A stretch of 64,000 bases of DNA from Streptomyces sp. HD. GTDB lineage: Bacteria > Actinomycetota > Actinomycetes > Streptomycetales > Streptomycetaceae. The notes beneath the pieces were generated by a model. It worked only from the letters and a program-made list of their open reading frames with translations. It did not search any database and was not told where the DNA came from. Each line of letters begins with the position of its first letter. Positions within the stretch are counted from its first letter, which is position 1. This document shows, piece after piece, positions 47,117 through 56,095 of this stretch. Both the position numbers and the translations under genes were made by a program. Location of the stretch: NCBI RefSeq assembly GCF_028369295.1, contig NZ_JAQMYP010000011.1, positions 1-64,000 of the forward strand, written 5' to 3'.

Positions 47117-50100
47117 ATGAGCCTGCACGGTCTGCTCGACGCCGTAGTCAAGGACACCGCCCTCGCGGAAGCGATCACGGCGGCCGCAGACGGCAACCGC
47201 ATGCACGTCGACCTGGTCGGCCCCCCGGCGGCCCGCCCGTTCACGATCGCCGTCCTGGCCCGCGAGACCGACCGCCCGCTCCTCGCGGTGACGGCGACGG
47301 GCCGGGAGGCCGAGGACCTGGCGGCAGCCCTGCGCTCCCTCCTCCCTTCGGAGGGCGTCGTGGAGTACCCCTCCTGGGAGACACTTCCGCACGAGCGCCT
47401 CAGCCCCCGCAGCGACACCGTCGGCCGCCGCCTCGCGGTGCTCCGCCGACTCGCCCACCCCCGTACGGACGACCCCGAGACGGGCCCGGTCTCGGTCGTC
47501 GTGGCACCCGTCCGTTCGGTCCTCCAGCCCCAGGTCAAGGGCCTCGGCGACCTCGAACCGGTGGCCCTGAGGACCGGCCAGACCGCCGACCTCAACGCGA
47601 TCGTGGAGGCCCTCGCGGCCGCCGCGTACGCGCGCGTGGAGCTCGTCGAGAAGCGCGGCGAGTTCGCCGTACGAGGCGGCATCCTGGACGTGTTCCCGCC
47701 CACCGAGGAACACCCCCTGCGCATCGAGTTCTGGGGCGACGACGTCGAGGAGATCCGCTACTTCAAGGTCGCCGACCAGCGCTCCCTCGAAGTCGCCGAA
47801 CACGGCCTGTGGGCCCCGCCCTGCCGCGAGCTCCTCCTCACCGATGACGTACGCACACGCGCGCGTGCCCTCGCCGAGCAGCACCCGGAGCTGGGCGAAC
47901 TGCTCGGCAAGATCGCCGAGGGCATCGCGGTCGAGGGCATGGAGTCCCTGGCGCCGGTCCTGGTCGACGACATGGAGCTGCTGCTCGACGTCCTGCCCAA
48001 GGGCGCCATGGCCGTCGTATGCGATCCGGAACGGGTACGCACGCGTGCCGCCGATCTCGTGGCGACGAGTCAGGAGTTCCTCCAGGCGTCCTGGGCCGCC
48101 ACGGCCGGCGGCGGCGAGGCGCCCATCGACGTCGGCGCGGCCTCCCTGTGGTCCATCGCGGACGTACGCGACCGCGCGCGCGAGCTGGACATGATGTGGT
48201 GGTCGGTGTCGCCGTTCGCGGCCGACGACGAGCTCGACGCTGACACCCTGAAGCTCGGCATGCACGCGCCCGAGTCCTACCGGGGCGACACCGCGAAGGC
48301 GCTCGCCGACACCAAGGGCTGGCTCGCCGACGGCTGGCGCACGGTCTTCGTGACCGAGGCCCACGGCCCGGCGGCCCGCACGGTCGAGGTGCTCGGCGGC
48401 GAGGGCGTCGCGGCGCGCCTGGAGGCGGACCTGGAGAAGATCTCCCCGTCGGTCGTCCATGTGGCCTGCGGATCCATCGACTACGGCTTCGTGGACCCGG
48501 TGCTCAAGCTGGCCGTGCTGACCGAGACCGACCTGTCCGGGCAGAAGGCGGCCGGCAAGGACGGCGCCCGCATGCCGGCCCGGCGCCGCAAGACCATCGA
48601 CCCGCTCTCCCTGGAGACGGGCGACTACATCGTCCACGAGCAGCACGGCGTGGGCCGCTACATCGAGATGGTGCAGCGGACCGTGCAGGGCGCCACGCGC
48701 GAGTACCTCGTCGTCGAGTACGCCCCCGCCAAGCGCGGCCAGCCCGGCGACCGGCTCTACATCCCCACCGACCAGCTGGAGCAGATCACCAAGTACGTCG
48801 GCGGCGAGGCACCCACGCTGCACCGCCTGGGCGGCGCCGACTGGACGAAGACGAAGGCGCGGGCCAAGAAGGCCGTCAAGGAGATCGCCGCCGACCTGAT
48901 CAAGCTCTACAGCGCGCGTATGGCGGCGCCCGGGCACGCCTTCGGCGGGGACACCCCCTGGCAGCGCGAGCTGGAGGACGCCTTCCCGTACGCCGAGACG
49001 CCCGACCAGCTGACCACCATCGCCGAGGTCAAGGAGGACATGGAGAAGTCGGTCCCGATGGACCGCCTGATCTGCGGCGACGTCGGCTACGGCAAGACGG
49101 AGATCGCGGTCCGTGCCGCCTTCAAGGCCGTCCAGGACGGCAAGCAGGTGGCCGTACTGGTCCCCACCACCCTGCTGGTGCAGCAGCACTTCGGGACGTT
49201 CTCCGAGCGCTACTCGCAGTTCCCGGTCAACGTGCGCGCCCTGTCCCGCTTCCAGACCGACACCGAGGCGAAGGCCGCCCTGGAGGGCCTGCGCGACGGC
49301 TCGGTCGACATCGTCATCGGCACGCACCGGCTGTTCTCGTCCGAGACCAAGTTCAAGGACCTGGGCCTGGTCATCGTGGACGAGGAGCAGCGCTTCGGCG
49401 TCGAGCACAAGGAGCAGCTGAAGAAGCTGCGTGCGAACGTCGACGTGCTGACGATGTCCGCGACCCCGATCCCCAGGACCCTGGAAATGGCGGTCACGGG
49501 CATCCGCGAGATGTCGACGATCACCACTCCGCCCGAGGAGCGCCACCCGGTCCTGACCTTCGTCGGCCCGTACGAGGAGAAGCAGATCGGCGCCGCGATC
49601 CGCCGCGAACTGCTGCGCGAGGGCCAGGTCTTCTACATCCACAACCGGGTCGAGTCCATCGACCGTGCGGCCGCCCGCCTGCGCGAGATCGTCCCCGAGG
49701 CGCGTATCGCCACGGCTCACGGCCAGATGTCGGAGCAGGCCCTGGAGCAGGTCGTCGTCGACTTCTGGGAGAAGAAGTTCGACGTCCTGGTGTCGACCAC
49801 GATCGTCGAGTCCGGCATCGACATCTCCAACGCCAACACCCTGATCGTGGAGCGCGGCGACAACTTCGGCCTGTCCCAGCTGCACCAGCTGCGCGGCCGG
49901 GTGGGGCGGGGAAGGGAGCGCGGATACGCCTACTTCCTGTACCCCCCGGAGAAGCCGCTCACCGAGACCGCCCACGAGCGCCTCGCCACCATCGCCCAGC
50001 ACACGGAGATGGGCGCGGGCATGTACGTCGCCATGAAGGACCTGGAGATCCGAGGCGCCGGCAATCTGCTGGGCGGCGAGCAGTCCGGTCACATCGCGGG

Positions 50101-50647
50101 CGTCGGCTTCGACCTGTACGTCCGGATGGTCGGCGAGGCGGTCGCGGACTACCGCGCCTCGCTGGAGGGCGGGGTCGAGGAGGAGCCGCCCCTTGAGGTC
50201 AAGATCGAGCTCCCGGTCGACGCCCATGTCCCGCACGACTACGCGCCGGGCGAGCGGCTCAGGCTGCAGGCCTACCGCTCCATCGCCTCCGCCAACACGG
50301 AGGAGGACATCAGGGCCGTACGAGAGGAACTCGCCGACCGCTACGGCAAGTTGCCCGAGCCGGTGGAGAACCTCCTCCTGGTGGCGGGGCTGCGGATGCT
50401 GGCACGCGCGTGTGGCGTCGGCGAGATCGTCCTGCAGGGCAACAACATCCGCTTCGCACCGGTGGAGTTGCGCGAGTCCCAGGAGCTGAGGGTCAAGCGG
50501 CTGTACCCGGGCACCGTCATCAAGCCGGCGGTGCATCAGGTGCTGGTGCCGCGTCCCAAGACGGCGAAGGTGGGCGGGAAGCCCTTGGTCGGGCGGGAGT
50601 TGCTCGGGTGGGTCGGGGAGTTCCTGGCGTCGATTCTGGGGTCGTGA
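47117..50647 (+). CDS. mfd: Transcription-repair coupling factor
   Basis: A 1176-aa SF2 translocase that removes stalled RNA polymerase and recruits UvrA. UvrB-like N-terminal domains come first (RGGILDVFPPTEEHPLRIEF). The RNA polymerase-interacting CarD-like domain is GDYIVHEQHGVGRYIEM near residue 510. The helicase core has GDVGYGKTEIAVRAAFKA (Walker A) near residue 655, DEEQRFG near 755 and MSATPIPRTLEMA, then FYIHNRVESI and QLRGRVGRGRERGYAYF. The TRCF C-terminal domain ends the protein. ATG 47117 (MSLHGLLDAV) was chosen over longer in-frame readings without homology. Confidence 0.97.
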   Translation: MSLHGLLDAVVKDTALAEAITAAADGNRMHVDLVGPPAARPFTIAVLARETDRPLLAVTATGREAEDLAAALRSLLPSEGVVEYPSWETLPHERLSPRSDTVGRRLAVLRRLAHPRTDDPETGPVSVVVAPVRSVLQPQVKGLGDLEPVALRTGQTADLNAIVEALAAAAYARVELVEKRGEFAVRGGILDVFPPTEEHPLRIEFWGDDVEEIRYFKVADQRSLEVAEHGLWAPPCRELLLTDDVRTRARALAEQHPELGELLGKIAEGIAVEGMESLAPVLVDDMELLLDVLPKGAMAVVCDPERVRTRAADLVATSQEFLQASWAATAGGGEAPIDVGAASLWSIADVRDRARELDMMWWSVSPFAADDELDADTLKLGMHAPESYRGDTAKALADTKGWLADGWRTVFVTEAHGPAARTVEVLGGEGVAARLEADLEKISPSVVHVACGSIDYGFVDPVLKLAVLTETDLSGQKAAGKDGARMPARRRKTIDPLSLETGDYIVHEQHGVGRYIEMVQRTVQGATREYLVVEYAPAKRGQPGDRLYIPTDQLEQITKYVGGEAPTLHRLGGADWTKTKARAKKAVKEIAADLIKLYSARMAAPGHAFGGDTPWQRELEDAFPYAETPDQLTTIAEVKEDMEKSVPMDRLICGDVGYGKTEIAVRAAFKAVQDGKQVAVLVPTTLLVQQHFGTFSERYSQFPVNVRALSRFQTDTEAKAALEGLRDGSVDIVIGTHRLFSSETKFKDLGLVIVDEEQRFGVEHKEQLKKLRANVDVLTMSATPIPRTLEMAVTGIREMSTITTPPEERHPVLTFVGPYEEKQIGAAIRRELLREGQVFYIHNRVESIDRAAARLREIVPEARIATAHGQMSEQALEQVVVDFWEKKFDVLVSTTIVESGIDISNANTLIVERGDNFGLSQLHQLRGRVGRGRERGYAYFLYPPEKPLTETAHERLATIAQHTEMGAGMYVAMKDLEIRGAGNLLGGEQSGHIAGVGFDLYVRMVGEAVADYRASLEGGVEEEPPLEVKIELPVDAHVPHDYAPGERLRLQAYRSIASANTEEDIRAVREELADRYGKLPEPVENLLLVAGLRMLARACGVGEIVLQGNNIRFAPVELRESQELRVKRLYPGTVIKPAVHQVLVPRPKTAKVGGKPLVGRELLGWVGEFLASILGS

Positions 50648-50770
50648 GGCCGGAGGGTTCCGCGGGTCCTGCGGGGCGTGTCGTAGCGGCGGGTTCTGTG
50701 CTGCCGGCGGTTCCTGCGGGCCTGCGGATCCTGCAGCCTCTGTGGTGCCGGCCGTTTTCCGGTCGGCCTT

Positions 50771-51181
50771 CTAGTCGGCCTGCACCGCGGTGTTCTGGCA
50801 GGCGTGCAGCAGCCACCGTCCGTCGTCCTGCCTGGTCATGACGTACAGCGGTGCGCCCTCGGTGTCGCCCTGCGGGGAGTGGTAGACCTGCCGGACCTTG
50901 ACGGCCGCCACGTCGGGCCGCAGGAACTGCGTGTGCACCACCTCGTAGGTGACCTCGCCGTCCCAGGTCGCGGTGGGCAGTACGGCGCGGGTGAACTCGG
51001 CGATCGCGTCGAGGCCGACGAGGACCTTGCCGTGGCCGGTGGTCCAGAGGGCGTCGGGGTGGAAGAGGGCGAGGAAGCCCTCGGGGTCCTTGGCACGCTG
51101 GGTGCGTTCGACGGTGGCGACGACGTCCTCGATGGCCTTCAAGTCCGTCTGTCCGGTGGTGCTTTCGGCTTCGGTGTTCAT
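50771..51181 (-). CDS. SnoaL-like/SgcJ-type NTF2-fold protein
   Basis: A 136-aa alpha+beta-barrel protein: LKAIEDVVATVERTQRAKDP, GFLALFHPDALWTTGHGKVL, VGLDAIAEFTRAVLP, then FLRPDVAAVKVRQVY and YVMTRQDDGRWLLHACQNTA. This is the SgcJ/EcaC pattern of the NTF2-like superfamily, with no assigned reaction. ATG 51181 is chosen. A GTG three codons earlier is possible. Upstream lies a MerR/SoxR-type promoter (51189-51219) whose predicted transcription start is practically at the ATG, so the mRNA may be leaderless and the gene may respond to redox or xenobiotic signals (inference). Confidence 0.85.
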   Translation of the reverse strand: MNTEAESTTGQTDLKAIEDVVATVERTQRAKDPEGFLALFHPDALWTTGHGKVLVGLDAIAEFTRAVLPTATWDGEVTYEVVHTQFLRPDVAAVKVRQVYHSPQGDTEGAPLYVMTRQDDGRWLLHACQNTAVQAD

Positions 51182-51188
51182 GCGGATC

Positions 51189-51219
51189 ACTCTGGGACCT
51201 CAAGTGGACTTGAGGTCAA
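51189..51219 (-). promoter_or_regulatory. MerR/SoxR-type promoter with 19-bp spacer
   Basis: On the minus strand: -35 TTGACC (51219-51214), a 19-bp spacer containing the dyad ACCTCAAG-tcca-CTTGAGGT (51216-51197), then a -10-like CAGAGT (51194-51189). An extended 19-bp spacer with a central dyad is the hallmark of MerR-family activated promoters, and CCTCAAG/CTTGAGG are the SoxR half-sites. No merR-type gene is in the window. Confidence 0.72.
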
Positions 51220-51233
51220 GCCCTGTCTCGGGG

Positions 51234-51866
51234 CTACCTCCGGAACAGCGTCGCCGCCAGCGCCCGGAACACCTCCTCGGGGTCCTTGTCGCCGACGGGG
51301 CCGTCGAGGTTGTGGCTGAGGAGCAGTGTGGCGAAGCCGTGGGCCAGGGACCAGGCGGCGACGCCGGCCAGGCGGGTGTCGATGCCGAGGCCCTCGGGCT
51401 GTACTGCGGAGACGGCGCCGCGCAGTGCGTCTCCGGCGAGGGCGCGGGCCGTGGTCAGTTCGAGGTCGTCGGCGCGTAGCAGCTCGGGCGTGAACATCAC
51501 CTGGAAGTGGGCGGGGTGTTCACGTGCGAAGCGGACGTAGCGGACGCCCGCGTCCTTGAGGTCCCCGGCTTCCTGGAGCGTGCCCGAGAGCAGGCCGAAC
51601 CCTTCGGCGGCGATCGCCGTGAGCAGTCCGGTGCGGTCCTTGAAGTGATGCGCCGGCGCCGCGTGCGAGACGCCTGCGCGGCGGGCGAGGTCGCGGAGGC
51701 TGAGTGCGGAGGGGCCGTCGGCGGCGATGACCTCCAGGGCAGCGCTGAGGATGGCGCGGCGCAGGTCGCCGTGGTGGTAGGGGCGGCCGGGGGACGGCTT
51801 CTGTCGGGTGGAGGGCTTCTGTGCGGCGGACGGCTGCTGGGCGGGCGGTTGTTGTGCGGGGGCCAT
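51234..51866 (-). CDS. TetR-family regulator (C-terminal WHG-type)
   Basis: A 210-aa regulator. The N-terminus is Gln/Pro-rich (PAQQPPAQQPSAAQKPSTRQ) and then PYHHGDLRRAILSAALEVIA leads into the helix-turn-helix SLRDLARRAGVSHAAPAHHF. The C-terminal domain has the AREHPAHFQVMFTPELL and AAWSLAHGFATLLL segments of the WHG subfamily. It is divergent from the SCO6745-type gene, with a nested dyad at 51895-51936 in the shared promoter region. Either ATG 51866 or 51872 may be used. It probably controls itself and the divergent gene. Confidence 0.9.
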   Translation of the reverse strand: MAPAQQPPAQQPSAAQKPSTRQKPSPGRPYHHGDLRRAILSAALEVIAADGPSALSLRDLARRAGVSHAAPAHHFKDRTGLLTAIAAEGFGLLSGTLQEAGDLKDAGVRYVRFAREHPAHFQVMFTPELLRADDLELTTARALAGDALRGAVSAVQPEGLGIDTRLAGVAAWSLAHGFATLLLSHNLDGPVGDKDPEEVFRALAATLFRR

Positions 51867-51894
51867 GGTCATCAGCGTACGCGGAATCTAGGCA

Positions 51895-51936
51895 TTGACA
51901 AGTTCTGCCCCGTCGGGCAATCTTGTCGGTGTCAAG
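51895..51936. promoter_or_regulatory. Nested dyad between divergent TetR and SCO6745-type genes
   Basis: GACAAG (51897-51902) and TGCCC (51906-51910) are mirrored by GGGCA (51915-51919) and CTTGTC (51922-51927). TTGACA at 51895 is further mirrored by TGTCAA at 51930. The placement fits an operator of the adjacent TetR protein. Confidence 0.55.
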
Positions 51937-52003
51937 TTATGGGACTCGGAGCTCGGGCTCCGGTCTCGGGGATCTCGCGATGTCGAACTGGGGGAGTTGC
52001 GTC

Positions 52004-52888
52004 ATGGTGAAGCGCGAAGGTGGTCTGGATTCGGGGCGCGTACGTCAGCTCTGGCACCTGCTGGAGCCACTGCATGCGGTGCTGTACTACGCGCCGGAGG
52101 TCTTCGAGGAGGCGGCCGCGCTCGGTTACGGCACCGAGGAGCGGTGGCCGAGCTACTTCCCTTACCGGGCCGCGCCGTTGGGAGCGGTCGGTGCCGAACA
52201 GGTCGCGTCGGCCTTCTACAGCTTCAGCCCGCGCATGGTCGCCGAGCACATCGACCCCGCGTGGAAGATCGCGAGCCCCGAGGCCCTGTTGAGGGCGAGG
52301 GTGCGGGGCCTGGACCGTGCCTACCACGCGATACTCGGCGACCGGGTGGACAGTCCCGAGTTGGCGGAAGCCGCAGCCCTCGCCCGCCGCGCCGCCGAGG
52401 CGGCCGACACCGCGGGCCGGCCACTCGCCGCGGCCAACTCCGCCCTGGACTGGCCGCAGGCCCCTCACCTCCAGCTCTGGCATGCGGCGACAGTCCTGCG
52501 TGAACACCGCGGCGACGGCCACATAGCGGCCTTGCAGGTGGCCGGCCTCGACCCCGTCGAATCGCTCGTCTCCTTCGCCGCGATAGGCGCCGCATCCGTC
52601 GAACGCTTCGAGAGCCGAGGCTGGAACCCCGAGGAATGGACGGCCGCCCGTGCCCGCCTCGTCGCCCGAGGTCTGGTCGACGACACCGACGGTACGGCGA
52701 CGGAGGCGGGCCGCGAACTGCGCCGCACTGTCGAGGAGCACACCGACCGACTCGCAGCCGCGCCCTGGCAGGCCCTGACGCTTGAGGAGATCGACCGCCT
52801 GGTGGAACTGCTGGGCGAGTTCTGGGTGGCGGTGCTGTCCTCCGGTCTGCTGCCGTCGGAGACGACGCTGGGGATCGGAAAGGTGTGA
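52004..52888 (+). CDS. SCO6745-family protein (winged-helix-like, unknown function)
   Basis: A 294-aa soluble protein. RVRQLWHLLEPLHAVLYYAP and ALGYGTEERWPSYFPYRAAPLG at the start, FYSFSPRMVAEHIDPAWKIA next, and GWNPEEWTAARARLVARGLV near the C-terminus are the landmarks of this actinobacterial family, which is named after an S. coelicolor protein. A winged-helix-like segment may bind DNA or RNA, but no activity is established. ATG 52004 has GGGGGAG upstream. It is divergent from the TetR gene. Short GATGGCTGAT repeats follow its stop. Confidence 0.83.
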   Translation: MVKREGGLDSGRVRQLWHLLEPLHAVLYYAPEVFEEAAALGYGTEERWPSYFPYRAAPLGAVGAEQVASAFYSFSPRMVAEHIDPAWKIASPEALLRARVRGLDRAYHAILGDRVDSPELAEAAALARRAAEAADTAGRPLAAANSALDWPQAPHLQLWHAATVLREHRGDGHIAALQVAGLDPVESLVSFAAIGAASVERFESRGWNPEEWTAARARLVARGLVDDTDGTATEAGRELRRTVEEHTDRLAAAPWQALTLEEIDRLVELLGEFWVAVLSSGLLPSETTLGIGKV

Positions 52889-52964
52889 GGAGGCGGGCCG
52901 TACGCCGGGTCGAGCCGCCGCCGATTGCGGCAACAACTTCCCTACGCAGCAGAGCAGTTGGCCA

Positions 52965-53028
52965 CTGATGGCTGATGGCTGATGGCTGATGGCTGACGGC
53001 CGATGGCTGGCGACTGATGGTTGACGGC
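52965..53028. repeat. Short tandem TGATGGC repeats
   Basis: Four contiguous copies of CTGATGG, followed by degenerate units (GACGGCCGATGGCTGGCGACTGATGG). Intergenic and slippage-like. Confidence 0.75.
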
Positions 53029-53150
53029 CGCGGCCGCACGAAGCCGCCCGCAAGAGGTGGACCTCCGCGGACGGCCTCCGTTCTCAAGGTGGTTCAGCGA
53101 GGCTCGGCCGTGACCCGATGTCGGTCGTGCTCCTCCGTGGGTCTCCGGTC

Positions 53151-53333
53151 CTACGGCTGATCGGGCCTGTCGCGGTCCATGCCGAGTTCGCGCTCCATCC
53201 GCTGCTGCGCGTCGTCGACCTGGCTCTCGTACTTGTTGCCCGTCTTCTCGTTGACCTTGCGTTCCGCGGCGTCGGACATATCCCTGGCCTTGCCCTGCGC
53301 CTGGCGGTTCTTGAACCTGTCGAAGATGCCCAT
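53151..53333 (-). CDS. MT0933-like small antitoxin-family protein
   Basis: A 60-aa, highly charged helical protein: MGIFDRFKNRQAQGKARDMS, then AAERKVNEKTGNKYESQVDD and AQQRMERELG. This pattern matches the MT0933/Rv0909-like antitoxin family. In mycobacteria a partner toxin sits alongside. Here no partner gene is adjacent, so antitoxin function is doubtful. ATG 53333 has GGAAGGAG with good spacing. Confidence 0.8.
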   Translation of the reverse strand: MGIFDRFKNRQAQGKARDMSDAAERKVNEKTGNKYESQVDDAQQRMERELGMDRDRPDQP

Positions 53334-53556
53334 GCAGAGCTCCTTCCGCTCCTCCCGGAGGTGATTCCCCACCGACGATACGCCCGAGTTAGGAGGTATG
53401 CGCGATTAGATCCGTGGTGGTCTGTACCGCCGGTCCGTACCTCCGGTCTGAACCTCTTGAATGCCGCCGTGCGCCGGGTCGCTACCGTGTTCGCGACGGC
53501 GTACGAGGGAAGACCGCCTGTGCGGGGCGGTACGGGCAGCAGGGGAGGGGCGCACG

Positions 53557-54330
53557 GTGAGGCGTCTGAGGGGTGGGGCGGCGAGCGCCGCGGCGATGCT
53601 CGGCATGGTGCTGGTACTGGCGGGCTGCGAGAACGTCGACCTGCCGGTGGACGACGAGTCCTCCGGCTCCGGGGTCCCGGGCGCCGGCTCCGGCCGCGCG
53701 GTGAGCCCGCTCGACAACCCCGACGGCACGAAACCGGGGCTGGCACCGCTCACCTCGGATGCCGACCGGGCCGAGGGACGGGCCCTCATCGAGAAGGTGG
53801 CGACGAAGGGACGCGGCCCCAAGACGGGTTACGACCGGGACGAGTTCGGCTACGCGTGGATGGACTCGGCCCCGGGCGGCATCCCGTTCGCCCGTAACGG
53901 CTGCGACACCCGCAACGACCTCCTGAAGCGCGACGGCGAGGACATTCGTTTCCGCTCCGGCTCGGACTGCGTGGTGGCCTCCATGACCCTGGACGACCCG
54001 TACACCGGCCGGACGATCGACTGGACCAAGCCCCGCGCCACGACCGTGCAGATCGACCACGTCATGCCGCTGTCGTACGACTGGCAGATGGGAGCCTCCC
54101 GCTGGCCGAAGGGCAAGCGCCAGGACATCGCCAACGACCCCCTCAACCTCATACCCGTCGACGGTCCGACCAACAGCTCCAAGGGTGACTCCGGCCCCGC
54201 GTCCTGGCTCCCCCCGAACAAGAAGATCCGCTGCTCGTACGCGGTGCGCTTCGCCCAGGTGTCACTGAAGTACGAACTGCCGGTGACGACTGCCGACAAG
54301 GAGACGATGCTCAGCCAATGCGGCGCGTGA
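53557..54330 (+). CDS. Secreted HNH-family (DUF1524/GmrSD-like) nuclease lipoprotein
   Basis: A 257-aa protein with a lipoprotein signal peptide (GMVLVLAGC, lipobox LAGC at residue ~26) and an acidic/Gly linker. The HNH core reads VQIDHVMPLSYDWQMGAS, DIANDPLNLIPVDGPTNSSK and ASWLPPNKKIRCSYAVRF. Asp-His and Asn-Leu-x-x-x Asn/Asp residues of the DUF1524 HNH type are present. It is probably an extracytoplasmic nuclease used for nutrient scavenging. GTG 53557 follows AGGGGAGGGG. Confidence 0.9.
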   Translation: MRRLRGGAASAAAMLGMVLVLAGCENVDLPVDDESSGSGVPGAGSGRAVSPLDNPDGTKPGLAPLTSDADRAEGRALIEKVATKGRGPKTGYDRDEFGYAWMDSAPGGIPFARNGCDTRNDLLKRDGEDIRFRSGSDCVVASMTLDDPYTGRTIDWTKPRATTVQIDHVMPLSYDWQMGASRWPKGKRQDIANDPLNLIPVDGPTNSSKGDSGPASWLPPNKKIRCSYAVRFAQVSLKYELPVTTADKETMLSQCGA

Positions 54331-54425
54331 CGGGTGCCCCCCGGGGCGTGCCGGGCTGTCCGGCTGGTGGGCGGCGCGTAGAAAACGGCTTTCCGGCGCA
54401 GTCGCCCGCGCTTACGGTGACGTGC

Positions 54426-55169
54426 ATGGAGTTGAAGGTGTCGAGTCTCGCCGAACGTCCCGAGATGCTGGAGCGGGTCGACGACATGGCGAACACATGG
54501 CCGGAGTTCGTGGTTCAGGACCTGGTGGGCAATGCCCACTACGGCCGGATCGCCCGTGAACTCCCGGAGTACGTGCTGTTCGCCGAGGACGAGACGGGCG
54601 AGGTCGTCGCCCATGCCTACAGTGTGCCGTTCGCCCTCGCGGCCGAGGGGCGCGGACGGCTGCCCGCCCGGGGCTGGGACGAGGTGCTGGTGTGGGCCTT
54701 CGCCGACCTGCGCGCCGGAGTCCGCCCCGACACGGTCAGCGCCATCTCCGTCGTCATCGCCCCGCACGCCCAGGGCGCCGGCCTGTCCGCCCGCATGCTG
54801 TCCGCGATGCGCGACAACGCCCGAGCCCACGGGTTCAGCGAGGTCGTCGCCCCGGTCCGCCCCAGCGCCAAGCACCTCGAACCGCACACCCCCATCGAGG
54901 AGTACGCCCACCGTGTACGCCCCGACGGCCTCCTCCACGACCCGTGGTTGCGTGTCCACGCCCGCGCCGGCGCCACCATCGACTCCATCGCCCCGGCCTC
55001 CATGACCGTCGCCGGCTCACTGGACCAGTGGCGCAACTGGACCGGTCTGCCCTTCGACACCCCGGGCGACATCGAGGTCCCCGGCGCGCTGGTACCGGTG
55101 CGGTGTGAGCCGGAGCGGGGCTACGCGGTGTACGTCGAGCCCAACGTGTGGATGCGGCACCCGCTGTGA
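54426..55169 (+). CDS. GNAT-like acetyltransferase, long form
   Basis: A 247-aa protein. The GNAT core is FAEDETGEVVAHAYSVPFAL, then VSAISVVIAPHAQGAGLSAR (CoA-binding loop Q-G-A-G) and MLSAMRDNARAHGFSEVVAP. The C-terminal half (LEPHTPIEEYAHRVRPDGLL, HDPWLRVHARAGATI) is a longer extension than in simple GNATs. ATG 54426 (MELKVSSLAERP) chosen. Substrate unknown. A small perfect hairpin (CGGAGGC-ggg-GCCTCCG, 55225-55241) follows and may terminate the transcript. Confidence 0.85.
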   Translation: MELKVSSLAERPEMLERVDDMANTWPEFVVQDLVGNAHYGRIARELPEYVLFAEDETGEVVAHAYSVPFALAAEGRGRLPARGWDEVLVWAFADLRAGVRPDTVSAISVVIAPHAQGAGLSARMLSAMRDNARAHGFSEVVAPVRPSAKHLEPHTPIEEYAHRVRPDGLLHDPWLRVHARAGATIDSIAPASMTVAGSLDQWRNWTGLPFDTPGDIEVPGALVPVRCEPERGYAVYVEPNVWMRHPL

Positions 55170-55411
55170 GCCGGCCCCGCGGCGTACGTCGGCCTGAGGG
55201 ACGGGACCGGCACGCCCGCTGATCCGGAGGCGGGGCCTCCGCGACCTGGGGTGTCGTGCGGAGTGATCAGCACGACAACGGTTCGGTACAACCGGTGACC
55301 GTATGTCGGTGTCGACCTATACGCTCGAACCGACAATCGCACGAACGAGGTTGCCGCGCACCGGGCAGGGGCGGCCGATCTCGTCGCTCACTTCAGGCAT
55401 CAGGAGCAGCC

Positions 55412-56095
55412 ATGCAAGGCCACGGCTATACGCAGCCGGTGAAGCAGCCGCCGCCGACGGGGTTGCTGGTCTTCCTGCGCGTGCTCTTCGTCGTGCTCTC
55501 GGTGTGCAGCTTCGGCCTGTTGACGTGGGCGATGATGCTCCGCCTGGCCATCGTGACCCGAAAGCCGCTCGACTGGGGCCTGTTCGCGGCGTCGATCGTG
55601 GTGGAGTTCCTCGGCTTCTACCTGATGGGTTCCGAGCCCGGCGACGAGATCCACACCGCCGGCGGCTGGACGGGCTTCGCGCTCCTCCTGGGCGGCATCG
55701 TGCTCTCGGTCTCGTACTACCTCTCCGCGGACATACGCCACTTCCACCAGCTCAGCTTCCCCGGCTACCCCGCGCAGCGGGGCCCGGCCCCGGCCTACGG
55801 CTATCCGCAGGCCCAGTCGCCGTACACCGCCACGACCGTGCCGCAGTCGCCACCGATACCCCACACGCCGATACCGCAGACGCCGATGTCCCACACGCCG
55901 GCGCCGCAGAGCCCGGTACCGCCGTCGACGGCACCGCGCGACGCCGCCCCCCACACCCCCGTACCGCCGCCCCCGGCCCCGCAGCGTCCCGCGCCCGCGC
56001 GTATCGACCAGGTGCGTGCCGAGCTCGACGAGCTCAGTGACTATCTGCGCCAGCACGACGGCCGGCAGGACGGCAACCACGAGGGCGGAAGGTGA
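55412..56095 (+). CDS. Three-helix membrane protein with Pro-rich tail, coupled to a Ser/Thr kinase
   Basis: A 227-aa protein. Three hydrophobic segments lie in the first 115 residues (GLLVFLRVLFVVLSVCSFGL, WGLFAASIVVEFLGFYLMG, GFALLLGGIVLSVSYYLSAD). About 80 residues of Pro/Thr/Ala-rich tail follow (PQSPPIPHTPIPQTPMSHTP), then a charged helix. ATG 55412 has AGGAG. Its stop overlaps the kinase start (GTGA), so this may supply the membrane anchor or a phosphorylation substrate for the kinase, which lacks a membrane segment (inference). Confidence 0.85.
   Translation: MQGHGYTQPVKQPPPTGLLVFLRVLFVVLSVCSFGLLTWAMMLRLAIVTRKPLDWGLFAASIVVEFLGFYLMGSEPGDEIHTAGGWTGFALLLGGIVLSVSYYLSADIRHFHQLSFPGYPAQRGPAPAYGYPQAQSPYTATTVPQSPPIPHTPIPQTPMSHTPAPQSPVPPSTAPRDAAPHTPVPPPPAPQRPAPARIDQVRAELDELSDYLRQHDGRQDGNHEGGR

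Noticed and set aside
46787..50536. 1249-aa minus-strand frame opposite mfd
   Set aside because: It is a shadow of mfd, which has every helicase motif in place.
53151..53333. A type II toxin-antitoxin operon around the MT0933-like protein
   Set aside because: Neither neighbour is a plausible toxin on the same strand, and the gene stands alone. The family label was kept but not the system.
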